DNA of 64,000 nt from JARFQH01 sp963825595 (GTDB lineage Bacteria > Desulfobacterota > Desulfobacteria > Desulfobacterales > SG8-13), in assembly GCA_963825595.1 (NCBI GenBank), contig CAWGUE010000023.1, positions 1-64,000 on the forward strand, written 5' to 3'. This document shows positions 17,162 through 26,738 of the stretch, piece by piece (the stretch's first letter is position 1; each line of letters begins with the position of its first letter). The translations under genes were made by a program, and so were the position numbers. Under the pieces are notes generated by a model, which saw only the letters and a list, made by a program, of their open reading frames with translations, made no database searches and had not been told where the DNA came from.

Positions 17162-18910
17162 ATGAAACCGCAGTATGAAAAAACACCCCATCCGAAAGAA
17201 ATAGAGAAAGAAATCAGCGAGTTTCTCAGCAAGAAATTCAAAGATAACGTTAAAATTATCTCTCCGGTGGTATTGCATCAGGATCTGGCGCTGGACAAAT
17301 TGGAAACCAAACCCAGCCGTGAGAAAAAAATTAACTTTGATCTCTTGCCCGAGGAACTGATTGCCTACCTGAATCAGTACATCGTCAAACAGGATCAAGC
17401 CAAGGCGATACTGGCCACCAAAATCTGCACCCATTTCAACCGGATCAAAAGGTCCCAGAGCCACAGCGACACGATCGCTGAAATGGTCGGCAGCATCAAG
17501 AACAACGTACTGATGCTTGGTCCCACTGGCGTTGGAAAAACCTACATGATCAAGCTCATCGCCAGCAAAATCGGTGTCCCCTTCGTCAAAGGAGATGCCA
17601 CCAAATTCAGTGAAACCGGTTATGTCGGCGGCGATGTCGAAGATCTGGTGCGCGACCTGGTGCGGGAAGCGGACGACGACATCGAACTGGCCCAATACGG
17701 AATTATCTATATCGATGAAATCGATAAAATCGCCGGCAGCCGCACGCATTTAGGGGCCGACGTATCCCGTGCCGGTGTGCAGCGGGGGTTGCTCAAACCG
17801 ATGGAAGATACCGAAATCGATTTGAAGGTTCCACACGACCCAATATCGATGATTCAGGAAATAGAAAGCTACCGCAAAACCGGCAAACGCAGCAAGCGCA
17901 GTATCAACACCAAAAATATTCTGTTCATTATGAGTGGTGCTTTTGCCGACCTGCCGGAAATCATCCATAAACGACTCAGCGAAAAGGCCATCGGATTCGG
18001 AGCCCCCGTCCAAAAAGCTCAGGAAGACCTTGATATCCTTAATAAATTACGCTCCGAAGATCTGATCCGCTACGGATTCGAATCGGAATTCGTCGGGCGC
18101 CTGCCGGTACGCGCCATATTCGAGCATTTAACCCAGTCGGACCTTTTCGACATCCTGCAGAACCCGAACAATCCGATAATCCTGGGGAAGAAACTTGATT
18201 TCTCAGCCTACGGCATAGACATCAAATTCGGTGATGCGGCCCTGCGGCTAATGGCCACAATGGCTTTCGAGGAAAACACCGGTGCTCGGGGGCTGGTCAG
18301 CGCTGTGGAAAAGTCCTTGTTGCCGTTCGAAAGAAAATTGCCGTCAATCGACATCCACGTGTTTCCGGTCACCGAATACGTGATTCGCCAACCGGAGGCG
18401 GCACTGGCCGAGATGATTGCAGCACCGCACAGTGAAGCCCTTCGCCGAAAGTTTGAAGAACTCAGCGAAAAAGAGCAAGCTTTTATCAAAAATTACCTCA
18501 AGGTCAACTCGGGTAATTTGGCTCAAAAATTCAGTTTGACGATGACCGACTCGCGCATCAGCATCGTGGCCCTCTGTTACGCCAGGCATATTTTGGATGT
18601 CGGATCGGCAATTCGACAAATTCGATCCTATTACGATGGGGTCAAAAAAACTGAATTGTACTTTTTCAAAAACCACGACATCAATATTGTCCTCGAAGAA
18701 GAGGCTATCGATTTTATCATTGAAAAGTTTGTAACTTCTGATATGCATTTGGATCAGTTTTACAAGCAGTTGAACGACAACTTCGAACATGGTCTGAAAT
18801 TGGTACGAGAGAAGACCGGCAAAAGTCGATTTTTCATCACTCGTGAGGCGCTTTTAAATCCTGAAAACTTCATTCGCAGCATGCTCGCCAAACAATTGGA
18901 CCCATCTTGA
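17162..18910 (+). CDS. ClpX-like AAA+ unfoldase without zinc domain
   Basis: A 582-residue AAA+ ATPase of the ClpX/HslU group. Visible elements are Walker A GPTGVGKT (120-127), pore loop GYVG (153-156), Walker B IIYIDEIDKI (181-190), box GVQRGLLKPME and, importantly, AIGFGAP around 276-282, which matches the IGF loop that ClpX uses to dock on ClpP. It lacks the four-Cys N-terminal zinc domain and has instead a charged 60-residue head; about 150 residues beyond the normal ClpX end form a novel tail (after residue 430). No clpP lies nearby. It may be a specialised ClpP partner. The start ATG lacks a clear ribosome site. It precedes ahbC by 81 nt. Confidence 0.85.
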   Translation: MKPQYEKTPHPKEIEKEISEFLSKKFKDNVKIISPVVLHQDLALDKLETKPSREKKINFDLLPEELIAYLNQYIVKQDQAKAILATKICTHFNRIKRSQSHSDTIAEMVGSIKNNVLMLGPTGVGKTYMIKLIASKIGVPFVKGDATKFSETGYVGGDVEDLVRDLVREADDDIELAQYGIIYIDEIDKIAGSRTHLGADVSRAGVQRGLLKPMEDTEIDLKVPHDPISMIQEIESYRKTGKRSKRSINTKNILFIMSGAFADLPEIIHKRLSEKAIGFGAPVQKAQEDLDILNKLRSEDLIRYGFESEFVGRLPVRAIFEHLTQSDLFDILQNPNNPIILGKKLDFSAYGIDIKFGDAALRLMATMAFEENTGARGLVSAVEKSLLPFERKLPSIDIHVFPVTEYVIRQPEAALAEMIAAPHSEALRRKFEELSEKEQAFIKNYLKVNSGNLAQKFSLTMTDSRISIVALCYARHILDVGSAIRQIRSYYDGVKKTELYFFKNHDINIVLEEEAIDFIIEKFVTSDMHLDQFYKQLNDNFEHGLKLVREKTGKSRFFITREALLNPENFIRSMLAKQLDPS

Positions 18911-18991
18911 CGAACGGACACACGACCGTGCGCCATGATCCTTTACTTCCACCGCAGTCATTAACCTGCAAATATACCAGAAGCGAATACT

Positions 18992-20203
18992 ATGATCGGA
19001 ATATCCAAACTTTATTGTGGAACCGTTGAACCATCGGATGCACTGCGTTACAGCCGTCACTCCTCGCAGCTCCCATCTCACCTGTTGCAGTTCTCGGAGG
19101 ACAAACGTCCGGTAGTGGTCTGGAATGTGACCAGGCGGTGTAATCTTAAGTGCGTGCATTGCTACGCCCACGCCACGGAAAAATCCTATTCGGACGAAAT
19201 GACCACCCAACAAGGCCGCGATCTGATTGACGATCTTGCCGCCTTCGGGGCGCCGGTGCTTCTCTTTTCGGGAGGTGAGCCACTGGTTCGCAAGGATCTG
19301 CCCGAGCTTGCGGACTACGCCGTCAAAAGCGGTATGCGGGCCGTCATCTCCACTAACGGCACCCTGATAACCGCCCAAATGGCCCGGACACTAAAGGACA
19401 TCGGTCTCTCTTATGTCGGGATCAGTCTGGATGGGATGGAAGAAATCAATGACAAATTTCGCGGTGTCAAGGGAGCATTCAAGTCGGCTCTCAGCGGCAT
19501 CCAAAATTGCCAGACGGTGGGGATCAAAGTCGGGCTGCGTTTCACCATCAATAAATTCAACGTAAATGAAATCCCGCGTATATTCGACCTGCTGGAAGAG
19601 ATGGAAATCCCCCGCGTCTGCTTCTACCATTTGGTCTACGCCGGCCGTGGATCGAAGCTCGTGGAAGACGACCTGTCCCACGAAGAAACGCGCCGGGCGG
19701 TGGATTTGATCATCGACCGAACCCGGGACCTGCATGACCGGGGCAAGCCGAAAGAAGTCCTGACGGTTGACAACCACGCCGACGGCCCCTACCTGTATTT
19801 GAAACTCCTGAAGGAGAATCCCGAACGGGCAAAGGAAGTGCTCCAATTACTCAAAATGAACGAAGGCAACAATTCCGGTCGGGGTATCGGGTGCGTCAGT
19901 TGGAATGGTGACGTTCATGCCGATCAGTTCTGGCGTCATCACAGTTTCGGAAACGTCAAGGAAAGACCGTTTTCCGAGATCTGGACCGATACGTCCGACA
20001 CGCTCCTGCAGAAGCTCAAAAAAAAGAAAGACCATATGAAAGGCCGCTGCTCCAGTTGCCGCTGGTTGGATATTTGCGCCGGCAACTTCAGAGTGCGAGC
20101 TGAAGCGCTGACCGGCGACGTCTGGGCACCGGATCCCGCGTGCTACTTGTCAGACGAAGAGATCGCCGATGCCGCCGGTGCCGGACAACACTGCGAGGGG
20201 TGA
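18992..20203 (+). CDS. ahbC: 12,18-didecarboxysiroheme deacetylase (radical SAM)
   Basis: A 403-residue radical SAM enzyme of the alternative, siroheme-based heme pathway. AhbC removes the two acetate side chains of 12,18-didecarboxysiroheme to give Fe-coproporphyrin III. The radical SAM cluster motif is CNLKCVHC near residue 53, followed by the GGEPLVRKD SAM-binding motif and the SLDG strand. C-terminal cysteines (CSSCRWLDIC, and a later ACYLS) bind an auxiliary cluster. Family features FHLVYAGRG-like residues (YHLVYAGRG) are present. It is followed by hemB and ahbD, which makes the assignment secure. The pathway is typical of sulfate reducers and methanogens. Confidence 0.93.
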   Translation: MIGISKLYCGTVEPSDALRYSRHSSQLPSHLLQFSEDKRPVVVWNVTRRCNLKCVHCYAHATEKSYSDEMTTQQGRDLIDDLAAFGAPVLLFSGGEPLVRKDLPELADYAVKSGMRAVISTNGTLITAQMARTLKDIGLSYVGISLDGMEEINDKFRGVKGAFKSALSGIQNCQTVGIKVGLRFTINKFNVNEIPRIFDLLEEMEIPRVCFYHLVYAGRGSKLVEDDLSHEETRRAVDLIIDRTRDLHDRGKPKEVLTVDNHADGPYLYLKLLKENPERAKEVLQLLKMNEGNNSGRGIGCVSWNGDVHADQFWRHHSFGNVKERPFSEIWTDTSDTLLQKLKKKKDHMKGRCSSCRWLDICAGNFRVRAEALTGDVWAPDPACYLSDEEIADAAGAGQHCEG

Positions 20204-20296
20204 CAATTCTTGAGCCCCTTAACTATTTGGTCGGCAGCGAATTCTCACTGTGGGTCACCGTCATTAAACGGCTCGATCGATTTCAACCGACTTAAC

Positions 20297-20333
20297 CGGC
20301 CAACGGGCTAAACTGGCCTAACGGGCCCAACTT
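20297..20333 (+). repeat. Short imperfect tandem repeat before hemB
   Basis: Two units of about 17 bases, ggccaacgggctaaact and ggcctaacgggcccaact, stand side by side just upstream of the hemB ribosome site. Role unknown. Confidence 0.5.
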
Positions 20334-20355
20334 AGATGAGGAGCTCCGCGCCACC

Positions 20356-21330
20356 ATGCTATTCCCCGATTACAGACCGCGACGACTCCGGCAAAACAGC
20401 GCTTTTCGGCGTATGATCCGCGAAACCCGGCTCGACGTCGATGATTTCATCCTTCCCCTCTTTGCCGTAAGTGGAAAAAACATCCAAAACCCGATCCCAT
20501 CGATGCCGGACCAATATCAATTATCCTTGGACCGATTGGTGTCAACCGCCCAGCGGGCGGTTGAACTCGGCATCCCGGCTGTAATACTGTTCGGCGTCCC
20601 CAGCAAAAAAGATTCACTGGCCACCGGCGCCTATGCCGCAAATGGTATCGTTCAACAGGCGATCAAGGCGGTCAAAAACGCCCTGCCCGAACTGGCGGTC
20701 ATTAGCGACGTCTGCCTCTGCCAATTTACCGATCACGGGCATTGCGGTGTGGTTGAAGGTGGGAGTGTCGACAACGACGCCACCCTCGATCTGCTGGCAC
20801 GCACCGCCCTTTCGCATGCCGAGGCCGGGGCTGATATGGTGGCACCATCCGACATGATGGACGGGCGTGTGGCTGAAATCCGCGAGGCTTTAGATGAAAA
20901 CAGTTACAGCCACATACCCATCATGTCGTATGCCGCCAAGTACTGTTCCGCATATTACGGCCCCTTTCGCGAGGCAGCCGACTCAGCCCCCAAGTTCGGC
21001 GATCGCCGCACATATCAGATGGACCCGCCCAATGCGATGGAAGCCATTCGGGAAGTGACCATGGATGTCGAGGAGGGCGCGGACATTATCATGATCAAGC
21101 CAGCCCTCGCATACCTGGACGTTATTTGCCGCATCCGCGAGGAAATCGATTTGCCGATCGCGGCATACAATGTCAGCGGTGAATATGCGATGATCAAGGC
21201 AGCCGCCCAAAAAGGTTGGCTGGACGGTCAAAAAGTGATGCTGGAAACCCTGACGGCCATAAAGCGGGCCGGGGCGGATCTGATTCTGACCTACTTCGCT
21301 ATGGAAGCCGCCAGTTTGATGAGAGATTAG
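20356..21330 (+). CDS. hemB: Porphobilinogen synthase (delta-aminolevulinate dehydratase)
   Basis: A 324-residue enzyme that condenses two 5-aminolevulinates to porphobilinogen, the first shared step of tetrapyrrole synthesis. Two Schiff-base lysines are visible in SYAAKYCSAYYGPFREA and IIMIKPALAYLD. CLCQFTDHGHCG supplies the three zinc-binding Cys residues, so this is a zinc-type enzyme, not a magnesium-only type. Length is normal. GAGGAG lies about 13 nt before the ATG. It sits between ahbC and ahbD, so early and late heme steps are co-encoded. Confidence 0.97.
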   Translation: MLFPDYRPRRLRQNSAFRRMIRETRLDVDDFILPLFAVSGKNIQNPIPSMPDQYQLSLDRLVSTAQRAVELGIPAVILFGVPSKKDSLATGAYAANGIVQQAIKAVKNALPELAVISDVCLCQFTDHGHCGVVEGGSVDNDATLDLLARTALSHAEAGADMVAPSDMMDGRVAEIREALDENSYSHIPIMSYAAKYCSAYYGPFREAADSAPKFGDRRTYQMDPPNAMEAIREVTMDVEEGADIIMIKPALAYLDVICRIREEIDLPIAAYNVSGEYAMIKAAAQKGWLDGQKVMLETLTAIKRAGADLILTYFAMEAASLMRD

Positions 21331-21485
21331 CCCCCATATGTCATAAATATAAATCTGAGTGGTTTCAACACCTTAGATCACACCCAAATGCACGGCGCGA
21401 GCCGACGTAAAAACGCAGCATACATGGGCGTATGTCTTCAGGGGTAGGGCCCCCTGGCACTGACTCAGGAGGACTACTACACCGC

Positions 21486-21526
21486 TACTTGTCCGCCCGC
21501 CTGGGGCGGGTAACCTTTGGCGGATT
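21486..21526. repeat. GC-rich dispersed repeat fragment (related to 61889)
   Basis: The string acttgtccgcccgcctgggg followed by cgggtaacctttggcgg closely matches the element at 61889-61968. It contains the small hairpin cccgcctggggcggg. It lies in the ahbD leader between hemB and the ahbD start. Confidence 0.6.
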
Positions 21527-21572
21527 GGGTTTTCGATGGGGTTTTGAAACCTTTCTCAGCAATGGAGTTTTA

Positions 21573-22685
21573 ATGCACCCACATACCACAGAAAAAAGCG
21601 GTCATGCGCCGTCCAATCCACAAGAATCCCAAACACCCGCCCTGCGACTCGTGGCCTGGGAAACGACGCGCAATTGCAACCTCAACTGCGTCCACTGCCG
21701 CGCGGCGGCCACCCGCGGCCCTTACAGTGGGGAGCTCGATACACCGGCAGCCCTTCAGCTGCTGAACCAGATTGCCGATGTCGGCAAACCCATCGTTATC
21801 TTGACCGGCGGTGAACCCTTGCTGCGGTCGGACATATTCGACCTCGCCAGCCATGGCACCTCGCTCGGTTTACGGATGGTCATGGCCCCTAACGGCACCC
21901 TGATCACCGAAACCATCGCCCGCCGGATGGTTGAATCCGGGATAAAGCGCATCAGCATCAGCCTGGATGGGGCGTCAGCTGGTCGTCATGATCGATTCAG
22001 AGGTGTCGAGGGTGCATTCGAAGGGGCGTTGCAGGGTATCGCCATGGCCAAAAAGGCCGGCCTTGAATTTCAAATCAACACCACCATCACCCGCACCAAT
22101 CTGGCGGAGATTCCTGAAATACAGCAACTGGCGGTAAAACTCGGTGCCGTCGCCCACCACATATTTCTTTTGGTCCCCACCGGCCGGGGCAAATATATCG
22201 TCGATCAGGAAATCTCTGCCGAAGAATATGAGCAGACCCTCAACTGGTTCTACGATCAACAAGGCAAAACCCCCTTACAGCTGAAGGCCACCTGCGCGCC
22301 ACACTACTACCGGATCCTGAGACAACGGGCCAAGGCGGAAGGCAAGTCCGTCACACCCAAGACCCACGGGTTGGATGCGGTGACCAGAGGCTGCCTGGGT
22401 GGTATCGGGTTTTGCTTCATCTCCCACCGGGGCATCGTCCAGCCCTGCGGCTTTCTGAATGCCAACTCCGGCGATGTCACTCAGAGCTCATTCGCCGATA
22501 TCTGGAATCACTCAGAGACGTTTCAGTCCCTGCGTCAATATAACGACCTGAAAGGTAAATGCGGCGCCTGCGAATACCGGAAATTCTGTGGCGGATGTCG
22601 GGCGAGGGCCTTTGAGGCCACCGGAGACATTCTGGCCCAGGAACCGCTGTGCAATTATCAACCGGCAGGATGGGATCCGTCTTAA
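21573..22685 (+). CDS. ahbD: Heme synthase AhbD (Fe-coproporphyrin III decarboxylase)
   Basis: A 370-residue radical SAM/SPASM-type enzyme. AhbD oxidatively decarboxylates the two propionates of Fe-coproporphyrin III to vinyl groups, giving heme b. The SAM cluster motif is CNLNCVHC near residue 34, with GGEPLLRSD downstream; the auxiliary cluster cysteines are in GCLGGIGFCF, QPCGFL, CGACEYRKFCGGC and the final LCNY. The open frame begins 47 codons upstream inside the intergenic repeat; ATG at 21573 with GGAG 7 nt before is the sensible start. It is third gene of the ahbC-hemB-ahbD module. The ahbA/ahbB decarboxylase genes are not in the window. Confidence 0.92.
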   Translation: MHPHTTEKSGHAPSNPQESQTPALRLVAWETTRNCNLNCVHCRAAATRGPYSGELDTPAALQLLNQIADVGKPIVILTGGEPLLRSDIFDLASHGTSLGLRMVMAPNGTLITETIARRMVESGIKRISISLDGASAGRHDRFRGVEGAFEGALQGIAMAKKAGLEFQINTTITRTNLAEIPEIQQLAVKLGAVAHHIFLLVPTGRGKYIVDQEISAEEYEQTLNWFYDQQGKTPLQLKATCAPHYYRILRQRAKAEGKSVTPKTHGLDAVTRGCLGGIGFCFISHRGIVQPCGFLNANSGDVTQSSFADIWNHSETFQSLRQYNDLKGKCGACEYRKFCGGCRARAFEATGDILAQEPLCNYQPAGWDPS

Positions 22686-22818
22686 ACGCTGGCCAACCGC
22701 ATTCCGCTGGCTTTCGCCGCGATAAGCGGAGGTGGTGGAGTGTTTGCTCCCGCCCCGACCGTTACACGCCCGTCGGCCGCTGAAATTTTATTTGTTCCGA
22801 TTCAATAAGGAGGAAACC

Positions 22819-23424
22819 ATGAAGGTCAGGGACCTCATGATACCGGATCCCATTACCATCACCGCGGACGCATCCATTACCGATGCGCTGGAATTGATGA
22901 AACTCAACGCCATCCGTCATTTGCCCGTGGTCTCTCCGAAAAAGGTTCTGCGTGGATTTCTGACCCTGGCCGATTTGAAACAGGGCTTGATTCCCTCGAT
23001 GGTGGCCGATGTTTCTCTGGCCGATCTTATGATCAACGATCCAATCACGATAGGTCCGGACGAGGACATCGAGGTGGCCGCCCGGCTGATCTATAAACAC
23101 AAAATCGGCGGCATTCCGGTGGTCGATGGCCTAAAACTGGTCGGAATCATCACCGAATCGGACATTCTGAGGGCGTTCATCGATATGATGGGCATTCTGA
23201 CCGGAAGTTCACGAATCGATGTGGTGATGAAAAACGAAGTGGGCGCACTGAAAGAGGCGCTGCAAATTATCAACGACAGCGGCGGCGATATTATCAACGT
23301 GGGGATTACCGCCCAGCAGACCGGCAAACGGATCTACTACTTTCGTCTGGCGTCCTGCAAAACAGACAGCATCAAATATGCCCTTGAAACCGCCGGATTC
23401 GATGTGTTTTATGCCATGGACTAA
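22819..23424 (+). CDS. Tandem CBS-domain and ACT-domain protein
   Basis: A 201-residue protein with two CBS motifs (MKVRDLMIPDPITITADASI to about residue 60, and LMINDPITIGPDEDIEVAAR to about 125) and a C-terminal ACT-like domain (EALQIINDSGGDIINVGITA). Such proteins bind adenine nucleotides at the CBS pair and often an amino acid at the ACT part; their targets are mostly unknown. AAGGAGG 6 nt upstream of ATG 22819 decides the start, so the 29 codons before it are leader. It is 133 nt downstream of ahbD and could be co-transcribed. Confidence 0.88.
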   Translation: MKVRDLMIPDPITITADASITDALELMKLNAIRHLPVVSPKKVLRGFLTLADLKQGLIPSMVADVSLADLMINDPITIGPDEDIEVAARLIYKHKIGGIPVVDGLKLVGIITESDILRAFIDMMGILTGSSRIDVVMKNEVGALKEALQIINDSGGDIINVGITAQQTGKRIYYFRLASCKTDSIKYALETAGFDVFYAMD

Positions 23425-23564
23425 CCGTTAAGTTTTCTCTGACGAACAATGGCATCTGGCATTCGACTCATTCTATACCCACCTGCATGCATGCATTTGC
23501 TTTGCAGGCAGTTAACACCTCGATGGCGCTTACCTTTAAGGAACCTTTGCGGGGGTTCATATAA

Positions 23565-24536
23565 TCAGCCGAATCGTTTTTGAATATAAAAGGACCCGGG
23601 TTCGCTCTCCGGCAATAAATAAGGACAAGCGGACTTGAGTGTCTGATAATGATTTTGGTGCAGCCAGTTAAGTGCGCCGATGATCTTCCAATCAGGGTTG
23701 TTCGTTAAAAATGCTTCCAAAATATACTGCTCGTTCCAGAATTTAACCTCACCCCTGATCCATTCCGCCGGATAGTCCTTGGGTGAAAAAATGTCATGAA
23801 TGTGGACCGTGATGCCGCTGCAGAGTGAAGGCAGCAGCTGCAAATACTCGAACAATACATCACCCTGGGGTTTTATGATGTGAGACGAATCGATAAATAG
23901 AATGTCATTGGCTTCCAACTCTTGAAAGAATGCCGCTCCCAGGTCCTCTGCTTTACTTCGAACGATATCGACACCCAAATTATCGAGCCATGGATTCGCG
24001 AAAGGCTCGACACATACATGCCTGCAATGATAGTTCGCACTTTCTTCCTGGTTCTTGCGGATCGCTTTCAATGCCATGAGGGTCGAATATCCGCTTCCGA
24101 TCTCAAATATTCGGGCCGGCTTCTTCATTCGTATCAGGTTATACCAGTACTCCGCATCGCCTGATCCGAAATAGCCGTTGTTCATGTAAAAAGAATTCGG
24201 CGACCTCTGTTTGTTCAACGGTATTCCGACCAATTCACCCGCATACGTGAAGGAATCCAGTAGGCTGAGTTGCCCTTCGGCGTTCCATTCAATTCCCGGG
24301 AGAGGCCGGTCGTCAAACAGATCATTTTTCAATAGCCGGTCGTCAAACAGCGGCTCGTAATATGTGTTTCTGATCGGAAACACGCCCACTCTCAAAAGTG
24401 CGCCTTTGCACCTGGGAAATCGTTGAATGCCATTGCTGCGGATTCGTTTCAGCATGTACCCGGCAGGATAACACAGAAGGGCCAATAAAAGATCGAACTT
24501 CGGTAACCATTTTCCTCGTTTTGAAAAAATCCGCAT
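23565..24536 (-). CDS. Class I SAM-dependent methyltransferase (Methyltransf_24 type)
   Basis: A 323-residue protein. SAM motif I is IFEIGSGYSTLMALKAI near residue 145; DILFIDSSHIIKPQGDVLFE is the later acidic/His motif, and VHIHDIFSPKDYP follows. These are typical of Methyltransf_24 enzymes found in polysaccharide and natural-product clusters. A basic N-terminus with a hydrophobic segment (LLLALLCYPAGYML) suggests membrane association. The DNA near 24315-24355 carries a short internal duplication giving LFDDR twice. It is convergent with the CBS-ACT gene and 24 nt after the phosphofructokinase gene. The substrate is unknown. Confidence 0.82.
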   Translation of the reverse strand: MRIFSKRGKWLPKFDLLLALLCYPAGYMLKRIRSNGIQRFPRCKGALLRVGVFPIRNTYYEPLFDDRLLKNDLFDDRPLPGIEWNAEGQLSLLDSFTYAGELVGIPLNKQRSPNSFYMNNGYFGSGDAEYWYNLIRMKKPARIFEIGSGYSTLMALKAIRKNQEESANYHCRHVCVEPFANPWLDNLGVDIVRSKAEDLGAAFFQELEANDILFIDSSHIIKPQGDVLFEYLQLLPSLCSGITVHIHDIFSPKDYPAEWIRGEVKFWNEQYILEAFLTNNPDWKIIGALNWLHQNHYQTLKSACPYLLPESEPGSFYIQKRFG

Positions 24537-24560
24537 CGTCTGCTAAACTAACCTTCTGGT

Positions 24561-26651
24561 TTAACGGATGGCATTCAGTTTCAACATGATCGGCCGGTCT
24601 TCTTCAATCTGTCCGCCGAAACGGATCGGACCCGGACGACGGTAATCATCGTCCCCCGGTCGGGCGGCAAGCCACTTTTCCCTCAAAAACCGGACCAATT
24701 TACAGGCGTTGGAATCGACTTCGACGATGCTTTTTTCAATTACCAGTGCCAACTTTCCCTGGCGTTCTTCAAGGTGCATGAGCGGTGCGATCGGAATACC
24801 GATCGGCTCCCAGCGGGCGAATTCGTGCTCCAAATTTTTTATGGCCGCCATTTGCCCGGAAGCGCCGTTGGCGATCAGGCTGAAAACCGTCAGTCCCAAA
24901 TTGTACGTGTAGTTACAATCAAACCGGGTGGGATCACTCCCGCGGCCATCGTATCCATAAAAATGGGTCTGGGTTTTGAAACTGGGCACCGATTTCTTGT
25001 AAATTGCCACCACGGGTGGCGGCAGCGATTTGGTCTGTTTCAGAGCTTTGGCTCTCGACAGCTCCTGCTCGAGGGTTTTGAGAGAAATAATCGTGGACTT
25101 TCGCAACAGGTATTCCCCACCGTCATAGTTTTCGAACAGAATCGGACCATAAAAATCCGGATCAAGACCGCCGCGTATCATTGTCTTCTGGTAATATTCC
25201 CGCTTGATTCCCAGTCGGTAAATCCCTTGCTCCCTCAAGATATCCAGATAATCTTTGACCAGGCCCATGATGACCTTGTCGGTTTCGACCTGTGAGAACT
25301 GAAAATTTCCGTGGGCGTCTCTTTCGGTCAGCAGTCCTTCTCTGAAAAACTCGGGAATGTCGTTGAACAGGTCGTCGTCGCGAGTGTTCCAAACGGTGAA
25401 AGAGCTGTCTTCACGCGAGCGTTTGGCCAATCGCCGCAGGTATTCGAGTTTTTCTTCCATCAAAAGAAAGTCATTGTGAAAGCGACTGTCATGGGTGGCG
25501 TTGTATTCCCCGATGATGGTGTTGAGCTTTATGATAAACACCTGAATTTCATTAATGAACTCCAGAACGCCTTCAGGCAGGACGATGACGCCGTAACTCT
25601 TGCCCACCTCGGCCCGCCGGACGATGGCGTCGCAGATGACGCGGGAGAGATGGCGCAAAGTCATGCCGTAGGCGGTAAAATCGATCGTTTTTTCCTTACT
25701 GGCCTTTTGGATTCGGCTTTGGTCAACAAAATCGGCCAGTTCCTCTCCGATAATCGTAATATTGGCATGGGTCTGCAGGGCCACCTCGAGCGCCAGATGG
25801 CTGGCTACCCGTCCCATGACTTTGCAGATATGCCAGTATTTGACGTCTGAACTGGCGTCGGTGCAAAGGTTGCTGATGGCATAGGCAAAGGCGCGGGCGG
25901 CCGTGTGAAAACCAAAAGACATGGCACACAAAACATGACCGGCGGCATCCCTGACCTGGATGTCTCCATCGATGGTCTTCGGCACGCCAATCACCTGTAC
26001 TCCGTCCTTGATCAGTTCCTGAGCGAGAAAGGCGGCATTGGTATTGGAATCGTCGCCACCGACGATGACCAACGCATCCAATTCCAGGTTTTTGCAGGTT
26101 TCCCGGGACAGGCCCATTTTCTGGGGGGTATCGATTTTGGTGCGGCCGGTTTTGATCATTGTGAAACCGCCCAGATTCCGGTAGGCGTCCACATGCGCTT
26201 TGGTGAGTTCGATCGCTTCGTTCTCGATAATACCATCGGGCCCAAGGATGAATCCGAAAATTTTTGTGTCCGGATTGGTCCTATGGGCCGCATCCCACAA
26301 ACCGGCGACCACGTTGTGTCCGCCCGGGGCCGGCCCGCCTGAAAAAACAATACCGATATTTCGCTGCTTAAGGTAGGACGCAGCGTGCACATCATCGGAA
26401 GAATCGGAGCCGGCCACTATTTGGACGTTATTTTCGATTATAGCCGGCAGCTGTTTTAGCGCTTCCCGATCGACCTCAAACGTGTATCGGGCGTCATCTT
26501 CCAGAAAAGTAAAGCGGTGTTTGAAAACGTCACAAATAAGAGGCTGCTTGCGCCGCCGTTCAATCAGTTCCCGGTTGACCGGACTGGTAATTTCCTCAAC
26601 TTCCGCAATGCTCAACAGCTCTTCGGCACTGAACGTTTTTCCGTCAACCAT
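24561..26651 (-). CDS. PPi-dependent 6-phosphofructokinase (long form)
   Basis: A 696-residue diphosphate:fructose-6-phosphate 1-phosphotransferase, reversible in glycolysis and gluconeogenesis. The N-terminal phosphate loop is FSGGPAPGGHNV. GGDDSN (Asp in place of the Gly of ATP enzymes) and PKTIDGD (Lys in place of Gly) are the two accepted signatures of PPi use. MGRVASHLALEVAL binds fructose-6-phosphate. The long form with extra C-terminal sequence matches plant PFP beta and bacterial long PFPs. ATG at 26651 has GGGGGAG 5 nt upstream, better than the ATG at 26705. PPi use would fit an anaerobe with a tight ATP budget; that is inference. Confidence 0.9.
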   Translation of the reverse strand: MVDGKTFSAEELLSIAEVEEITSPVNRELIERRRKQPLICDVFKHRFTFLEDDARYTFEVDREALKQLPAIIENNVQIVAGSDSSDDVHAASYLKQRNIGIVFSGGPAPGGHNVVAGLWDAAHRTNPDTKIFGFILGPDGIIENEAIELTKAHVDAYRNLGGFTMIKTGRTKIDTPQKMGLSRETCKNLELDALVIVGGDDSNTNAAFLAQELIKDGVQVIGVPKTIDGDIQVRDAAGHVLCAMSFGFHTAARAFAYAISNLCTDASSDVKYWHICKVMGRVASHLALEVALQTHANITIIGEELADFVDQSRIQKASKEKTIDFTAYGMTLRHLSRVICDAIVRRAEVGKSYGVIVLPEGVLEFINEIQVFIIKLNTIIGEYNATHDSRFHNDFLLMEEKLEYLRRLAKRSREDSSFTVWNTRDDDLFNDIPEFFREGLLTERDAHGNFQFSQVETDKVIMGLVKDYLDILREQGIYRLGIKREYYQKTMIRGGLDPDFYGPILFENYDGGEYLLRKSTIISLKTLEQELSRAKALKQTKSLPPPVVAIYKKSVPSFKTQTHFYGYDGRGSDPTRFDCNYTYNLGLTVFSLIANGASGQMAAIKNLEHEFARWEPIGIPIAPLMHLEERQGKLALVIEKSIVEVDSNACKLVRFLREKWLAARPGDDDYRRPGPIRFGGQIEEDRPIMLKLNAIR

Positions 26652-26738
26652 GTCTCCCCCTGTTTTTTTCATTTTGACAATGGGCGCTAAACGCACTCTT
26701 TTCATACCCGGGCTGAAACTGTGATGTCAAGATTTACC

